64,000 nt of DNA from Methyloglobulus sp. (GCA_013141505.1 JABFQX010000023.1:16511-80510), one strand, 5' to 3'. Positions 19,269 to 28,645 are shown, counted from the stretch's first letter. Notes: generated from the letters alone by a model not told the origin. Made by a program: numbers and translations.

Positions 19269-20273
19269 ATGATTTTTTACCCACAAAAACCTGTCGCACT
19301 CCCGATAAGTACACTGCTTATGCTGCTGACAGCCTGTACACCGCCGAATTACGCACCGGTAAAGGTAGTCAACCAGTCGATGGAGCCTTATGGCGCTCAA
19401 GCCCCGGCCATTAAACCTGACACAAACCAGAACAAGCCTGATGAGCAAGCAAAACCCACACCTGAGCACTCCAACGATAATATTGCAAAACAACAATCTA
19501 CTACAAACAACAATGAAATTGATTTTACGCGAAGCCAACATGAACAAGCCACCCATCACTCAAAAAATCAATTGGCAAATAACGCAGCGCCCACCACTGT
19601 AATCAGGAAAAGCGCAAAGACTGAAAATTCACGTCACCTTTCTGAAAAAATAGTGCCTAAAAAAAGCAACAAACCATCAAATCATGATGTTGCAGGTAAA
19701 ATAGACCCGAAAAAGCAAAATCCTACATCTATTCTGGCTCGACAGGCTGTGCAACCCGTAAACAACATGACTCTAGCTAAAAAAGCCCCCAATTTACCGC
19801 ACGATAGTCCCCCACAAAACGCCAAAGCGTCAGATAAATCTCCAACATCTAAAAAAAATAATACGGATAGAACATCAAGTATTTCAATTGATAACAAAAA
19901 AATGTTAAAGTTGAACTTTGATTGGCCTATTTGGGGTAAAATCTCTAAAAATTTTATACAAACAGGCAAAAAAGGCATCGACATCGCCGGAAAAAATGGC
20001 GAGGCCGTACGCGCTGCTGAAGCAGGGAAAGTGGTCTATTGTGGTCATGGTTTGGCTGGTTTTGGCGATCTCGTCATCATAAAACATAACCAAACCTATT
20101 TAACTGCTTACGCGAATAACAGCAGACTGCACATCAAGGAAGGACAACAGGTAAAAAAAAGCCAAACTATTGGACAATTAGGTGCAAAGGCTTTGAAAAA
20201 AGTATTATTGCACTTTGAAATAAGAGAACATGGCAAACCAGTCAACCCTTTAAAATTATTACCGGAACGATAA
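19269..20273 (+). CDS. nlpD: NlpD-like lipoprotein with degenerate M23/LytM domain
   Basis: A lipoprotein (lipobox LLTAC, C23) with a long Asn/Lys/Thr/Pro-rich disordered linker and a C-terminal LytM/M23 domain from about residue 218. Zinc ligands are partly lost: GKKGIDIAG replaces the HxGxD type, and LTAYAN replaces YAH, while LLHFEIR remains. This matches NlpD/EnvC-type activators of cell-wall amidases rather than active peptidases. A LysM domain, usual in NlpD, is not visible. The rpoS start overlaps its stop (TAATG), the classical gammaproteobacterial nlpD-rpoS order, so rpoS promoters are likely to lie within this gene. Confidence 0.88.
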   Translation: MIFYPQKPVALPISTLLMLLTACTPPNYAPVKVVNQSMEPYGAQAPAIKPDTNQNKPDEQAKPTPEHSNDNIAKQQSTTNNNEIDFTRSQHEQATHHSKNQLANNAAPTTVIRKSAKTENSRHLSEKIVPKKSNKPSNHDVAGKIDPKKQNPTSILARQAVQPVNNMTLAKKAPNLPHDSPPQNAKASDKSPTSKKNNTDRTSSISIDNKKMLKLNFDWPIWGKISKNFIQTGKKGIDIAGKNGEAVRAAEAGKVVYCGHGLAGFGDLVIIKHNQTYLTAYANNSRLHIKEGQQVKKSQTIGQLGAKALKKVLLHFEIREHGKPVNPLKLLPER

Positions 20274-21298
20274 TGTCTCCCTCAGTTAGGCAGGTTAACC
20301 CAGTGGTTAATATGAACGAAGAAATATTTGAACCTACCGATGATGAAATATGCGTATCCTTTGACGATGAGGAAGATATTTCTATCGTCGATTTGGAAGC
20401 GGACAACTTTTGTGACGAAAAGCTCGCGATAGAAGACCCTGCTGTTTTACAAGCACGCTCTGAAACCAGCTTTGATGCCACCCGGGTTTATTTGAATGAA
20501 CTTAGCCGTTCCCAGTTACTGACGGCCGATCAAGAAAAAACATACGGCAAACGTGCGCTAAAAGGCGACCGGGAAGCCCGCAGGATAATGATCGAAAGCA
20601 ATTTGCGGTTGGTCGTAAAAATTTCCAGACGTTACCTCAATCGTGGTTTGCCGTTGTTGGACTTGATTGAAGAGGGCAATCTTGGCTTGATTCGTGCGGT
20701 TGAGAAATTTGACCCTGAGCGGGGCTTTCGATTCTCTACTTATGCAACATGGTGGATACGCCAAACGATTGAACGGGCGATCATGAATCAGACTCGGACT
20801 ATTCGTCTGCCGATTCATATTGTTAAAGAAATGAACACCTACCTCAAAGCTCAACGTCATCTGGCGCAATTGCTCGATCATGAACCCAGCGCCGAAGATG
20901 TCGCACGGCATTTAGATAAGCCCGTCAGCAAAGTAGAAAAAATGCTCAAGCTCAATGAACGGGTTACGTCCATCGATGTTCCCGGCAGCAAAGACTTTGA
21001 CCAACCCTTAGTTGAATCGCTTTCCGATAATGAACGCGCGTCACCCGCAGAGCAATTGCAAGAAATCGGCATGAAACAAAATGTCGCCACATGGGTATTC
21101 CAATTACCTGAAAAACAACGTGAAGTTATCTGCCGCCGATATGGCTTATGCGGCTACGAAGACTCCACGCTTGAAGATGTCGCCCAGGAATTGAATGTTA
21201 CCAGAGAACGGGTCAGACAAATCCAGATGGACGGCCTAAAAAGGCTTAAAGAAATCCTCGAAGTCAGCGGCTATTCATTTGAGTCAATTTTCAATTAA
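20273..21298 (+). CDS. rpoS: RNA polymerase sigma factor RpoS
   Basis: Stationary-phase/general-stress sigma factor. It has region 1.2 ([17 protein letters not shown]), region 2 ([51 protein letters not shown]), region 3 and region 4 helix-turn-helix ([20 protein letters not shown]). The N-terminal acidic stretch ([20 protein letters not shown]) is typical of RpoS. At 341 residues it is normal. The immediate nlpD neighbour supports RpoS over RpoD or RpoH. An alternative start is the Met at codon 14. Confidence 0.96.
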   Translation: MSPSVRQVNPVVNMNEEIFEPTDDEICVSFDDEEDISIVDLEADNFCDEKLAIEDPAVLQARSETSFDATRVYLNELSRSQLLTADQEKTYGKRALKGDREARRIMIESNLRLVVKISRRYLNRGLPLLDLIEEGNLGLIRAVEKFDPERGFRFSTYATWWIRQTIERAIMNQTRTIRLPIHIVKEMNTYLKAQRHLAQLLDHEPSAEDVARHLDKPVSKVEKMLKLNERVTSIDVPGSKDFDQPLVESLSDNERASPAEQLQEIGMKQNVATWVFQLPEKQREVICRRYGLCGYEDSTLEDVAQELNVTRERVRQIQMDGLKRLKEILEVSGYSFESIFN

Positions 21299-22158
21299 AT
21301 CAGCGTTTTTTGTAGCGGCCAATCCCGATAATTAAATACTTGGCCTTGCTCCCGCACCACAGCACAGGCATCGAGATCTATTTCACCCAGCACCCACTGC
21401 ACAGTGTTCAATTTGCCAATGGCTAATATGCCATCGTCGGGAAAGCCACGATCAACTGGCGTATAGATGGCTGCAGCGCCGATATTCACATCCACCGCTT
21501 CCGACCATTCTGCATTCCCTACCAGGCAAGCCTGCGCCACGTAGCACTGATTTTCCAGCGCCCTGGCCTGACAACCAATCTTGACCCGGTGATAACCCGC
21601 CAAGGTATCCGTGCAACTTGGCACCAGTATTAAATTGGCGCCCATTTCCACCTGCTTTCTTGCAATCAGCGGAAACTCACTGTCGTAGCAAATATTAATC
21701 GCAACTTTGCCATATTCGGTATCGAAGCATTTTAACTCCTTGCCACCCTGAATAAACCATTGCTCGTTTTCAAAGCGCGTCATGACCAGTTTGTCCTGAA
21801 ACTCAATTTTGCCATCAGGATAGAACAGGTAAGCACGATTTTGATAGGCACCCGATTCCACCTTAACCGGAAAACTGCCTGACTGGATATAACATTGACA
21901 TTGTTTAGCAAGACCCTTAAATAATTCAATATAACCATCATGCACTGTTTGCATGGCAGCTAATTGCTCACCCAATGACGAATACACCTCCTTGCCAAAT
22001 AATGACGCAAGCTCCATGCTGGCATACTCAGGAAACAACAGGATTTGCGCGCCCTTCCCCACGGCGACATCAACCCAGCGGTTAATTTTGGCCTCATAAT
22101 CTCGCCAATCAGCCAAAAAACTGATGTCGTACTGAGCGGTTGCAATCTTAATATTCAT
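21295..22158 (-). CDS. Carbon-nitrogen hydrolase (nitrilase superfamily)
   Basis: Amidase-type enzyme with the intact Glu-Lys-Cys triad: E44 ([10 protein letters not shown]), K121 ([10 protein letters not shown]) and C155 ([11 protein letters not shown]). The length of 287 is typical. The start lies inside the end of the upstream acetyltransferase gene (11-base overlap), so the pair is translationally coupled. In other bacteria a fused GNAT-nitrilase polypeptide exists, and the split pair here probably acts in the same unknown amide or acyl pathway. Its stop overlaps the rpoS stop region by 4 bases, convergently. Confidence 0.9.
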   Translation of the reverse strand: MNIKIATAQYDISFLADWRDYEAKINRWVDVAVGKGAQILLFPEYASMELASLFGKEVYSSLGEQLAAMQTVHDGYIELFKGLAKQCQCYIQSGSFPVKVESGAYQNRAYLFYPDGKIEFQDKLVMTRFENEQWFIQGGKELKCFDTEYGKVAINICYDSEFPLIARKQVEMGANLILVPSCTDTLAGYHRVKIGCQARALENQCYVAQACLVGNAEWSEAVDVNIGAAAIYTPVDRGFPDDGILAIGKLNTVQWVLGEIDLDACAVVREQGQVFNYRDWPLQKTLI

Positions 22159-22753
22159 GTTTCAACCAGAAAGTCATTGGTTTTGCGGTTTCATCACTAT
22201 CATCCAAATCCTTCCATGCATAGGACGTGGACAACTCTGGATGTTTGAAGTAGCCCCGTTTATTCCAGAATTTATCTAAAGGTACATAATCAACGGGTCG
22301 TCTGGGGTGGTCAACCGGACGTTCAACACAACAAAAAGTGATATGTTGAAAACCACCTAGTTCTGCGGCATGAGCCTCCCGTTCTTGAAAGAAACGCACC
22401 CCCAGACCCAAGCCACGGTAATCTTTGTTCAATACCGATTCACTGCAATAAAAAACTTTATCTATATCGTAGCCATGTTCCAAAAATGGCTTTTGTAATT
22501 CCGCCGTTTCATCGCGCATCGGTATCGCCGTCGATGCCCCGACAATGTTGTTATTGTTATTATCGAAAGCCAGCACAATCACGCTATCGGAATGGTCGAT
22601 ATACGTCTGCAAATATTTTTTTTCGTATTCGACAGTTCCGTCATATAGATAGGGGAAATCCCGGAACACTACTATTCTCAGTCGGGCAAGTTCTGGAATG
22701 TAATCGAGCAAAGCGTTACCGCTTTTTCTCTCAACGCGCACGGATTTTTTCAT
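22148..22753 (-). CDS. GNAT-family N-acetyltransferase
   Basis: A 201-residue acyltransferase of the GNAT fold. The acetyl-CoA loop is represented by SVLNKDYRGLGLGVRFFQER (Q/RxxGxG/A-like). The C-terminal half has an aromatic-rich substrate region (RPVDYVPLDKFWNKRGY). It overlaps the nitrilase-family gene downstream by 11 bases; the two are often fused in other genomes. Substrate unknown. Confidence 0.85.
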   Translation of the reverse strand: MKKSVRVERKSGNALLDYIPELARLRIVVFRDFPYLYDGTVEYEKKYLQTYIDHSDSVIVLAFDNNNNNIVGASTAIPMRDETAELQKPFLEHGYDIDKVFYCSESVLNKDYRGLGLGVRFFQEREAHAAELGGFQHITFCCVERPVDHPRRPVDYVPLDKFWNKRGYFKHPELSTSYAWKDLDDSDETAKPMTFWLKHEY

Positions 22754-22786
22754 GAAAGGTAAAAGTTAACAGCTAAAAGCGCTATT

Positions 22787-23005
22787 TTATCTGAATGTGT
22801 TCATAAATTGGCTTACCCAAACAAAAGAATTTTTGCGGCGTATTTTGTTTGTGCTGTCATGGCATTTTTGAGAATGGTCGCTACAACTATCCTGGCGACA
22901 ATCATTGTCAATTATCTTGGTTTGACATTTTAATTCAACAGATGAGTGTCCATGCTTTTTACGATAACAATAACCATGAAAGGGCACACTCAGGTTGTTA
23001 GACAT
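22787..23005 (-). CDS. Possible small Cys/His-rich protein
   Basis: A 72-codon frame with ATG start containing five Cys and six His, including HGYCYRKKHGH and CRQDSCSDHSQKCHD, a spacing reminiscent of metal-binding peptides. There is no convincing ribosome-binding site and no family I recognise. It sits between the GNAT gene (same strand) and the peptide cassette. It may be chance. Confidence 0.25.
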   Translation of the reverse strand: MSNNLSVPFHGYCYRKKHGHSSVELKCQTKIIDNDCRQDSCSDHSQKCHDSTNKIRRKNSFVWVSQFMNTFR

Positions 23006-23555
23006 TTACCGTTATATTCCGTAGCCCAACAAAAACTCGGTCTATTTTTCAAATTAATTATTTTATTTTTTGTTAGCTGAACTTAGATGTTGTTCTATGA
23101 ATTATTACATGTTATAAGTTATATCATAAGGTTTGGATAAGCTCTTTAGCAAAAAATTTCTGCTGCTGCCTTCACCGGAAACCGGCTTGGTTTCAAATAG
23201 TGGTGCGGGAGGGCTATTGGGTAATTTAAAAAGCAATTACTTCAGGCGTTAAATTAAAGTCAACGGCATCTGGTACCAATACCAGCCTTACTTACGCCAT
23301 ATATTGACTGCATCGCCTGCCCAGATATTCGACTGTGCAGAACGCCCTACATATCAACTTCAAGATCAAAGCTGTTTATAGAACATTAAGAAGATTTAGC
23401 GATACACATGATGACGTGCATTGCTAAAAAAACCTTACCAGCAACGGGTGCCTTTGTTGGCGAGTGGCTGTACATGGCATCATTTCTTAGCAACGAAATT
23501 CAGTTTTATCGAAAAGTTCGTTGTCCAACTTTTAATTTAAAATTAGGAGAACACC
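23006..23555. other. Leader region upstream of the peptide cassette
   Basis: About 550 bases with no convincing gene. It must carry the promoter of the precursor gene. A good Shine-Dalgarno (AGGAGA, 23545-23550) precedes ATG 23556 by 5 bases. A 39-codon TTG frame at 23133-23252 was considered and not supported. Confidence 0.5.
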
Positions 23556-23843
23556 ATGCGTGATCTACAAAACGAAGAATTAGTACAAGTATCGGGCGGA
23601 ACATTTGGTTTGTTTAGCTTATTTAGCTGTTTCGGTGGTTTTGGCGGCGGCTATAGTGACGGCGGCAGCAAAGGCGGCGACGGCGGTTATGGTTGCGGTG
23701 ACAGTGGTAGCAAAGGCGGTGACGACAACTATGGTTGTGGCGACGGCGGCAGCAAAGGCGGTGACGGCGGTTACAATGACGGTGGCAGCAAAGGTAGTGA
23801 CGGCGGCTACAGTGACGGTGGCAGCAAAGGCTGTGGCTGGTAA
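23556..23843 (+). CDS. Double-glycine leader peptide precursor with Gly/Ser/Lys/Asp/Tyr repeat core (microcin-like)
   Basis: A 95-residue precursor. Residues 1-15 (MRDLQNEELVQVSGG) fit the double-glycine leader consensus exactly: L-12, E-8, L-7, V-4, G-2, G-1. Cleavage after G15 releases an 80-residue product. It starts with a hydrophobic stretch (TFGLFSLFSCFGGFGGG) and then five tandem units, each opening with Tyr (Y33, Y45, Y59, Y73, Y85) and containing GSKG(G/S/C)D-type motifs, ending GCGW. Four cysteines are in the product region besides the N-terminal one (C25, C47, C61, C93 in all). Downstream lie a FemAB-family ligase, HlyD adaptor, C39-peptidase ABC exporter and TolC, i.e. the machinery to cleave and export it. 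A terminator follows before the next gene, favouring high precursor mRNA. Whether it is a bacteriocin, signal or structural peptide is not known. Confidence 0.85.
   Translation: MRDLQNEELVQVSGGTFGLFSLFSCFGGFGGGYSDGGSKGGDGGYGCGDSGSKGGDDNYGCGDGGSKGGDGGYNDGGSKGSDGGYSDGGSKGCGW
23652..23840 (+). repeat. Tandem repeat encoding the five Tyr-initiated units of the precursor
   Basis: Units of 36, 42, 42, 36 and 33 bases, each built on GGCAGCAAAGGCGGTGACGG-like DNA. The near-identity at DNA level (for example GGTAGCAAAGGCGGTGAC) points to recent slippage or duplication, so copy number probably varies between strains. Confidence 0.85.
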
Positions 23844-23985
23844 ATAGCCGTTGCCGTTCGCTTGTAAAGGCTAAAGTTAGTGTATGGGGGAATGCCTAGC
23901 TTAGGGACATGAACGATAAACTACTTGGAAATATTTTTTATAGTAGCTCATCGTTTATGGATTAACAAAATAGCCTCATCCCCTA

Positions 23986-24016
23986 ATGCCCCGGCAAATT
24001 GTCGGGGCATTTTTCG
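23986..24016 (+). terminator. Rho-independent terminator after the precursor gene
   Basis: ATGCCCCGGC and GTCGGGGCAT form a GC-rich stem (one mismatch) with a 5-base loop, followed by TTTTTC. It separates the short precursor gene from the FemAB gene; read-through or a second promoter would be needed for the export genes. An imperfect hairpin also occurs at 23912-23955. Confidence 0.85.
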
Positions 24017-24147
24017 TTAGATTTTTGGAGTCCGACTGCTAGAAAGTCATATGACTTCCATAAAACCGACAAGCGAACCAAAAACTTTGTATGATTAATC
24101 ATTTGTTGAATTAATTTTCGGAAAGCACGATTTCAAGGTTCGGAACA

Positions 24148-25170
24148 GTGACACAAAAGGACATAACGGACGAACAAAAAGCCATGTTATTAAGCCGATG
24201 GCAAGCGTGGAACACGTTTGTGTCCGCGCAGGCCAATGCGGGATTTATGCAATCGTCATGGTGGGCAGACTTTCAGACGACAATCGGAAGGGAAAATTTC
24301 GGCACAATATTGCGAGATGGGGAAGCTATTGTCGGTGGTGCGGTCGTGCTGAAATTCACCTATGCACCCGACAAATGCTATTACTACATACCTGAAGGCC
24401 CCGTGCTTCCGAAAGACACATCAGACGCGGCACAAGCATTCAATAACATCCTCACATTTATCGAAGAAAAACGTAAGCAGGAAGCCCTCATCGTGAGCCA
24501 CTTGCGTATCGAACCTCGTTGGCACAGTATCCCGGACTTTATGCACGGCTTTCAAAAAACCGGACAATGGTTTGAACCTCGCGACACACTCTGCATTGAT
24601 CTTAGCCTTTCCGAAACCGAATTGCTGGCTCAAATGAAACCCAAAGGCCGATACAATATTGGTGTCGCACGCAAGTGCGGCGTTTCCATCGTTGAAGATA
24701 CCTCCTTGCAAGGGCTTGAAGATTTTTTGCGGATCTATAAAGATACCGCTAGCCGTCAGGATATGAGTGAAAAAAATTCGGCCTATTTTCGCAACCTAGC
24801 CTCTATGCTGCATACATTAAAATGCGGTGCGCTGTTTTTTGCCGAATATCAAGGCATACGGCTCGCCACCGCATTGGTAGTCTACTTTGGTCAACGGGCA
24901 ACCTATTTTTATGGTGCTTCCCTTGCCCTTCATCGCAACGTCATGGCTCCCTACCTGCTTCATTTTGAAATTATGTGCAAAGCCAAAGCCCTTGGTTACG
25001 AATGGTATGACCTATGGGGCGTAAATCCGCAAAATCAGCCTAACCATCCGTGGGCAAATATCAGCGCCTTCAAGCGAAAATTGGGCGGGCAAGAACTGGC
25101 TTTTGTGCCGACGCTGGACTACGTATATGATTCAGTCGCATACCGTCAGTACAGGAACAAAATTGCATAA
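24148..25170 (+). CDS. FemAB/FemX-family aminoacyl-tRNA-dependent peptidyl ligase-like protein
   Basis: A 340-residue protein with the double GNAT-like fold of FemABX/MurM enzymes. Signs are FMQSSWWADFQ near the N-terminus, YIPEGPVLP, the KPKGRYNIGVARKCGV basic helix and the C-terminal LHFEIMCKAKALGYEWYDLWGVNP with PHPWANIS-like FKRKLGG. Family members use aminoacyl-tRNA to add Gly, Ser or Ala to peptidoglycan stem peptides; Lif and Zif relatives protect producers of lysostaphin and zoocin. GTG 24148 is the likely start (AAGG 8 bases before). It lies between the peptide precursor and its exporter, 35 bases before the HlyD gene. Immunity by peptidoglycan change, or direct modification of the peptide, are both inferences. 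PEP-CTERM-associated FemAB proteins are another branch to compare. Confidence 0.85.
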   Translation: MTQKDITDEQKAMLLSRWQAWNTFVSAQANAGFMQSSWWADFQTTIGRENFGTILRDGEAIVGGAVVLKFTYAPDKCYYYIPEGPVLPKDTSDAAQAFNNILTFIEEKRKQEALIVSHLRIEPRWHSIPDFMHGFQKTGQWFEPRDTLCIDLSLSETELLAQMKPKGRYNIGVARKCGVSIVEDTSLQGLEDFLRIYKDTASRQDMSEKNSAYFRNLASMLHTLKCGALFFAEYQGIRLATALVVYFGQRATYFYGASLALHRNVMAPYLLHFEIMCKAKALGYEWYDLWGVNPQNQPNHPWANISAFKRKLGGQELAFVPTLDYVYDSVAYRQYRNKIA

Positions 25171-25205
25171 TCCTGAAGCAACAAACACAAGCTTGATTAG
25201 CTGAC

Positions 25206-26480
25206 ATGAACCAACCCTTGTTCCGACCCGAAGTGTTTGCCGAACGCCAAACCCAATGGCTGGGTACGGTTTTGCTCGCACCTCGACTGTCCCACCGGTT
25301 TTTTTCACTGTTTGCCATTTTGGCAACCACAGGCATTTTATGCCTCGTATTTTTTGGTGAATACACCAGAAAAGCGCATATCAATGGCTGGCTGGTACCA
25401 CAACAGGGATTGATTCGTGTTTTTGCCCCCCAGCCCAGTGTTGTCAAACAGGTTCTTGTGCAAGAAGGATCGGAGATTCGCAAAGGGGTGCCGCTGCTCG
25501 CCCTATCGACCGAACAACAAAGTTCGGCACGGGGCGAAACCCAGGCAGAAATCGCAAGGCAACTGGCGACCAGACACAATAGCCTGATTGTAGAACGAAA
25601 AACACAACACTCACTGTTTGATCAGCAAGCCAAATCGCTTGGTGATCGCCTACTGGCGGTCAAGTCTGAACAAACCGAGCTGGAGCGGGAAATTGACCTT
25701 CAACGTGACCGCCTGGAATTGGCAGAACGCTCGACAGGCCGTATTTACCAACTCAGCGAGCGCGGCTTTGTCTCGACCCAACAACTACAGCAACAGGAAG
25801 AAGCCAGGCTTGATCAAGAACTAAAATTACAAGCACTTGAGCGCAACCGGACGGTTATCAAACGTGATCGAGTTACGTTGGAAGGCGAAATTAAGGATTT
25901 ACCCCTCAAGTCTCGAACCCAGATTGGCGAGATCGACCGCAACATAGCACAGTTGGAACAAGACTTGGCTGAAGTTGAAGCCCGACGCCAAGTTATCGTA
26001 CCTGCGCCCCAAGACGGCACGGTGACCGCAATCCAGGTGGAACCCGGTGGTAACGCCAATGTCAGTTCGCCGTTGCTCAGCATCATTCCAGCAGGCACTA
26101 AATTAGAAGCACATTTACTCAGTCCAAGTCGCGGAATTGGCTTTTTGCAGCCCGGCCAACGGGTGCTACTTCGTTATCAGGCTTATCCGTTCCAGAAATT
26201 CGGCCAATACGCAGGAGCAGTCGATCATGTCTCGCGTTCTGCACTGAGCCCTAGCGAACTTCCCCCACAACTTTCCGGCTTGACCAGCTTGTATGGCACC
26301 AATGAACCGGTCTATCAAATCACAGTGAGCCTAGCCAGCCAAACTGTCACGGCGTATGGCAAACCTATCACACTTCAACCCGGTATGCAGCTTGAAGCGG
26401 ATGTAGTTATTGAAAGCCGCAAAATTTATGAGTGGATACTCGATCCACTGTACACACTAAGTGGGCAGTGGCAAAAATGA
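25206..26480 (+). CDS. HlyD-family periplasmic adaptor of a peptide exporter
   Basis: A membrane fusion protein joining the inner-membrane ABC exporter to TolC. It has a single membrane span (about residues 36-54, FSLFAILATTGILCLVFFG), a split biotinyl-lipoyl domain (AHINGWLVPQQGLIRVFAP ... VPAPQDGTVTAIQVEPGG), a long coiled coil (about 115-250) and a beta-barrel region (QPGQRVLLRYQAYPFQKFG). The layout matches bacteriocin-type HlyD proteins (CvaA class). Its stop codon overlaps the ABC gene start by 4 bases (ATGA). Confidence 0.93.
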   Translation: MNQPLFRPEVFAERQTQWLGTVLLAPRLSHRFFSLFAILATTGILCLVFFGEYTRKAHINGWLVPQQGLIRVFAPQPSVVKQVLVQEGSEIRKGVPLLALSTEQQSSARGETQAEIARQLATRHNSLIVERKTQHSLFDQQAKSLGDRLLAVKSEQTELEREIDLQRDRLELAERSTGRIYQLSERGFVSTQQLQQQEEARLDQELKLQALERNRTVIKRDRVTLEGEIKDLPLKSRTQIGEIDRNIAQLEQDLAEVEARRQVIVPAPQDGTVTAIQVEPGGNANVSSPLLSIIPAGTKLEAHLLSPSRGIGFLQPGQRVLLRYQAYPFQKFGQYAGAVDHVSRSALSPSELPPQLSGLTSLYGTNEPVYQITVSLASQTVTAYGKPITLQPGMQLEADVVIESRKIYEWILDPLYTLSGQWQK

Positions 26481-28642
26481 AGATCATGGAACGCCTTAAC
26501 TTGGGTTGGGGCAAACGACTGCCTATGATATTGCAAACTGAGGCCGCCGAATGTGGTCTTGCCTGCTTGGCAATGCAAGCCAGCTATCATGGCTACCATA
26601 CTGATCTGGCCGATTTACGCCGTCGTTTCAGCGTTTCCCTTAAAGGCGCAACATTACAGGATTTGACCGGAATCGCACGGCAACTGGGTCTGGCATCCCG
26701 CCCGGTGCGGCTTGAGCTGGAAGAGCTTCGGCAGTTGGAAACACCCTGTATCCTGCACTGGGATTTGAACCACTTTGTCGTACTCAAAAGCGTCAGTCGC
26801 AACGGCATCATAATCCATGATCCGGGTGTCGGCATAAGACGGCTCACTTTCGCGATGGTATCCAGGCATTTTACCGGCGTGGCCTTGGAGCTTAAGCCAA
26901 CCAGTGGCTTTGAGACCGCTGAAGCCACGCCACGGGTGAAATTACGCTCGCTACTCGGACGTATGGTCGGCATCAAACGCTCACTCTTTCAGGTACTGAG
27001 CCTTGCGCTCGCTATCGAGGTATTTGCAATCCTCAGCCCACTGTTTATGCAATGGGTGGTAGACCATGCCTTAGTGACGGCAGACCGCGACCTGTTATTA
27101 ACCCTGGCGCTAGGTTTTTCATTGCTGCTGCTGTTGCAAACGGCGGTGTCGGCGATGCGCGGGTGGATGCTCATGGCGCTCAGTGCCAGCCTAAAAGTAC
27201 AAGGCCGCGCCAACCTGTTTTCCCATCTGGTCAATTTACCCGCCGCCTATTTTGAAACACGTTATCTCGGCGATGTAATGTCGCGTTTTGGTTCGCAAGA
27301 AATCATCCTTCAGGCAATCACTACCGAACTGGTAGAAGCTATCTTGGATGGATTGATGGCAAGCCTTACCCTCGTGATTATGTTTGTTTTTTCGCCAGCG
27401 TTAACTGGAGTCGTGCTGATCGGCGCGGTGTTGTACGGCCTGCTGCGCTGGGTATCGTATTCGCCTTTGCGGTTGTCATCATCGGAAGCCATCATCTGGG
27501 CGGCAAAACGCGACACGCATTTTCTGGAAACACTGCGTGGAATCAAAGCCATCAAGATTTTCAATGGGCAGGAAGCCCGTCAGACGCATTGGTTGAACTT
27601 GTTGGTCGAAACCATTAACCGCCAGCTAACCACCCAAAAATTGCAACTTTTATTTCGCATTGGCAACCAGCTTTTGTTCGGCTTATTGGCGATATTGATC
27701 GTCTGGTTAGGCGCACAACGGGTATTGGAAAACACCTTTTCTACCGGCATGTTACTTGCTTTCATTGCTTATAAAGATCAATTCCTAAGACGTGTCAGCG
27801 AACTGATTAACAAGGCGGTAGACCTCAGAATGCTGAGTCTCCATGCCGAACGACTGGCGGACATCGCGCTCACGGAACCTGAACAGGTAAGCCAATCGAC
27901 CAGTAGCATAGCTCGTGACTATAGCTCGGTTTCCATTGAAGTGCGGCATGTGCGTTTCCGCTACAGCGATAGCGACCCTTGGGTACTCGACGACTTAAAC
28001 TTCCATGTAGCCCCCGGAGAATCAGTAGCCATTGTCGGCTCGTCTGGATGTGGTAAATCCACATTGCTAAAACTACTGGTCAGCTTGCTGCAACCGACCC
28101 ATGGCGAAATACTCGTCAACGGCGAGCCGCTGGCGCGTATCGGCGTTGAGCGTTACCGCTCGATGATCGGCGTAGTGATGCAGGATGACCAACTGTTCGC
28201 CGGCTCCATCGCCGATAACATCAGCTTTTTCGCTGACCACCCCAACCCCCAACGCATCGAAGAATGCGCCAAACTCGCTGCTGTGCATGAAGACATACTC
28301 GCGATGTCGATGGGTTACAGCACCCTAATCGGCGATATGGGTACGGTATTGTCAGGTGGACAGAAGCAGCGCGTACTCATTGCCCGCGCCCTGTATCATA
28401 GGCCCAGTGTTCTTTTGCTGGACGAAGCAACCAGCCATCTCGATGTAGGCAGGGAAAAAAATGTCAGTGCCGCCATACGCAACACTCAGGTGACACGGAT
28501 TATTGTCGCCCATCGCCCCGAAACCATACGCTCAGCTGATCGGGTCATCGTCATGGAACAAGGCAAAGTCATGAAAGATTTTCAGGTGGTCACTGATAGC
28601 AGTGATTTAACCACATCATTAGCCGGATTATTTGATACCTAG
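26477..28642 (+). CDS. C39 peptidase-containing ABC exporter (PCAT, bacteriocin type)
   Basis: Cleaves double-glycine leaders and exports the product. The N-terminal C39 peptidase is intact: Q and C26 in QTEAAECGLACLAMQ, H99 in NHFVVLKSV and D115 in IHDPGVG. A six-helix ABC membrane domain follows (about 165-450), then the ATPase with Walker A GSSGCGKSTLL, signature LSGGQKQRV, Walker B VLLLDEATSHLD and H-loop VAHRPE. ATG 26477 overlaps the HlyD stop as ATGA; the frame upstream of it lies in the HlyD gene. At 721 residues it is typical of CvaB-like proteins. The substrate is almost certainly the leader peptide encoded at 23556. Confidence 0.95.
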   Translation: MKIMERLNLGWGKRLPMILQTEAAECGLACLAMQASYHGYHTDLADLRRRFSVSLKGATLQDLTGIARQLGLASRPVRLELEELRQLETPCILHWDLNHFVVLKSVSRNGIIIHDPGVGIRRLTFAMVSRHFTGVALELKPTSGFETAEATPRVKLRSLLGRMVGIKRSLFQVLSLALAIEVFAILSPLFMQWVVDHALVTADRDLLLTLALGFSLLLLLQTAVSAMRGWMLMALSASLKVQGRANLFSHLVNLPAAYFETRYLGDVMSRFGSQEIILQAITTELVEAILDGLMASLTLVIMFVFSPALTGVVLIGAVLYGLLRWVSYSPLRLSSSEAIIWAAKRDTHFLETLRGIKAIKIFNGQEARQTHWLNLLVETINRQLTTQKLQLLFRIGNQLLFGLLAILIVWLGAQRVLENTFSTGMLLAFIAYKDQFLRRVSELINKAVDLRMLSLHAERLADIALTEPEQVSQSTSSIARDYSSVSIEVRHVRFRYSDSDPWVLDDLNFHVAPGESVAIVGSSGCGKSTLLKLLVSLLQPTHGEILVNGEPLARIGVERYRSMIGVVMQDDQLFAGSIADNISFFADHPNPQRIEECAKLAAVHEDILAMSMGYSTLIGDMGTVLSGGQKQRVLIARALYHRPSVLLLDEATSHLDVGREKNVSAAIRNTQVTRIIVAHRPETIRSADRVIVMEQGKVMKDFQVVTDSSDLTTSLAGLFDT

Positions 28643-28645
28643 CTT

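Noticed and set aside
23133..23252. 39-codon TTG frame as a second leader peptide precursor
   Set aside because: Contains a GAGG stretch but lacks the LxxxELxxVxGG pattern, and AAGG is only 2 bases from the start.
23605..23847. 80-codon Ala/Val-rich frame over the peptide precursor
   Set aside because: It is the out-of-frame reading of the GGC-rich repeats; the other frame has the leader, Shine-Dalgarno and motif.
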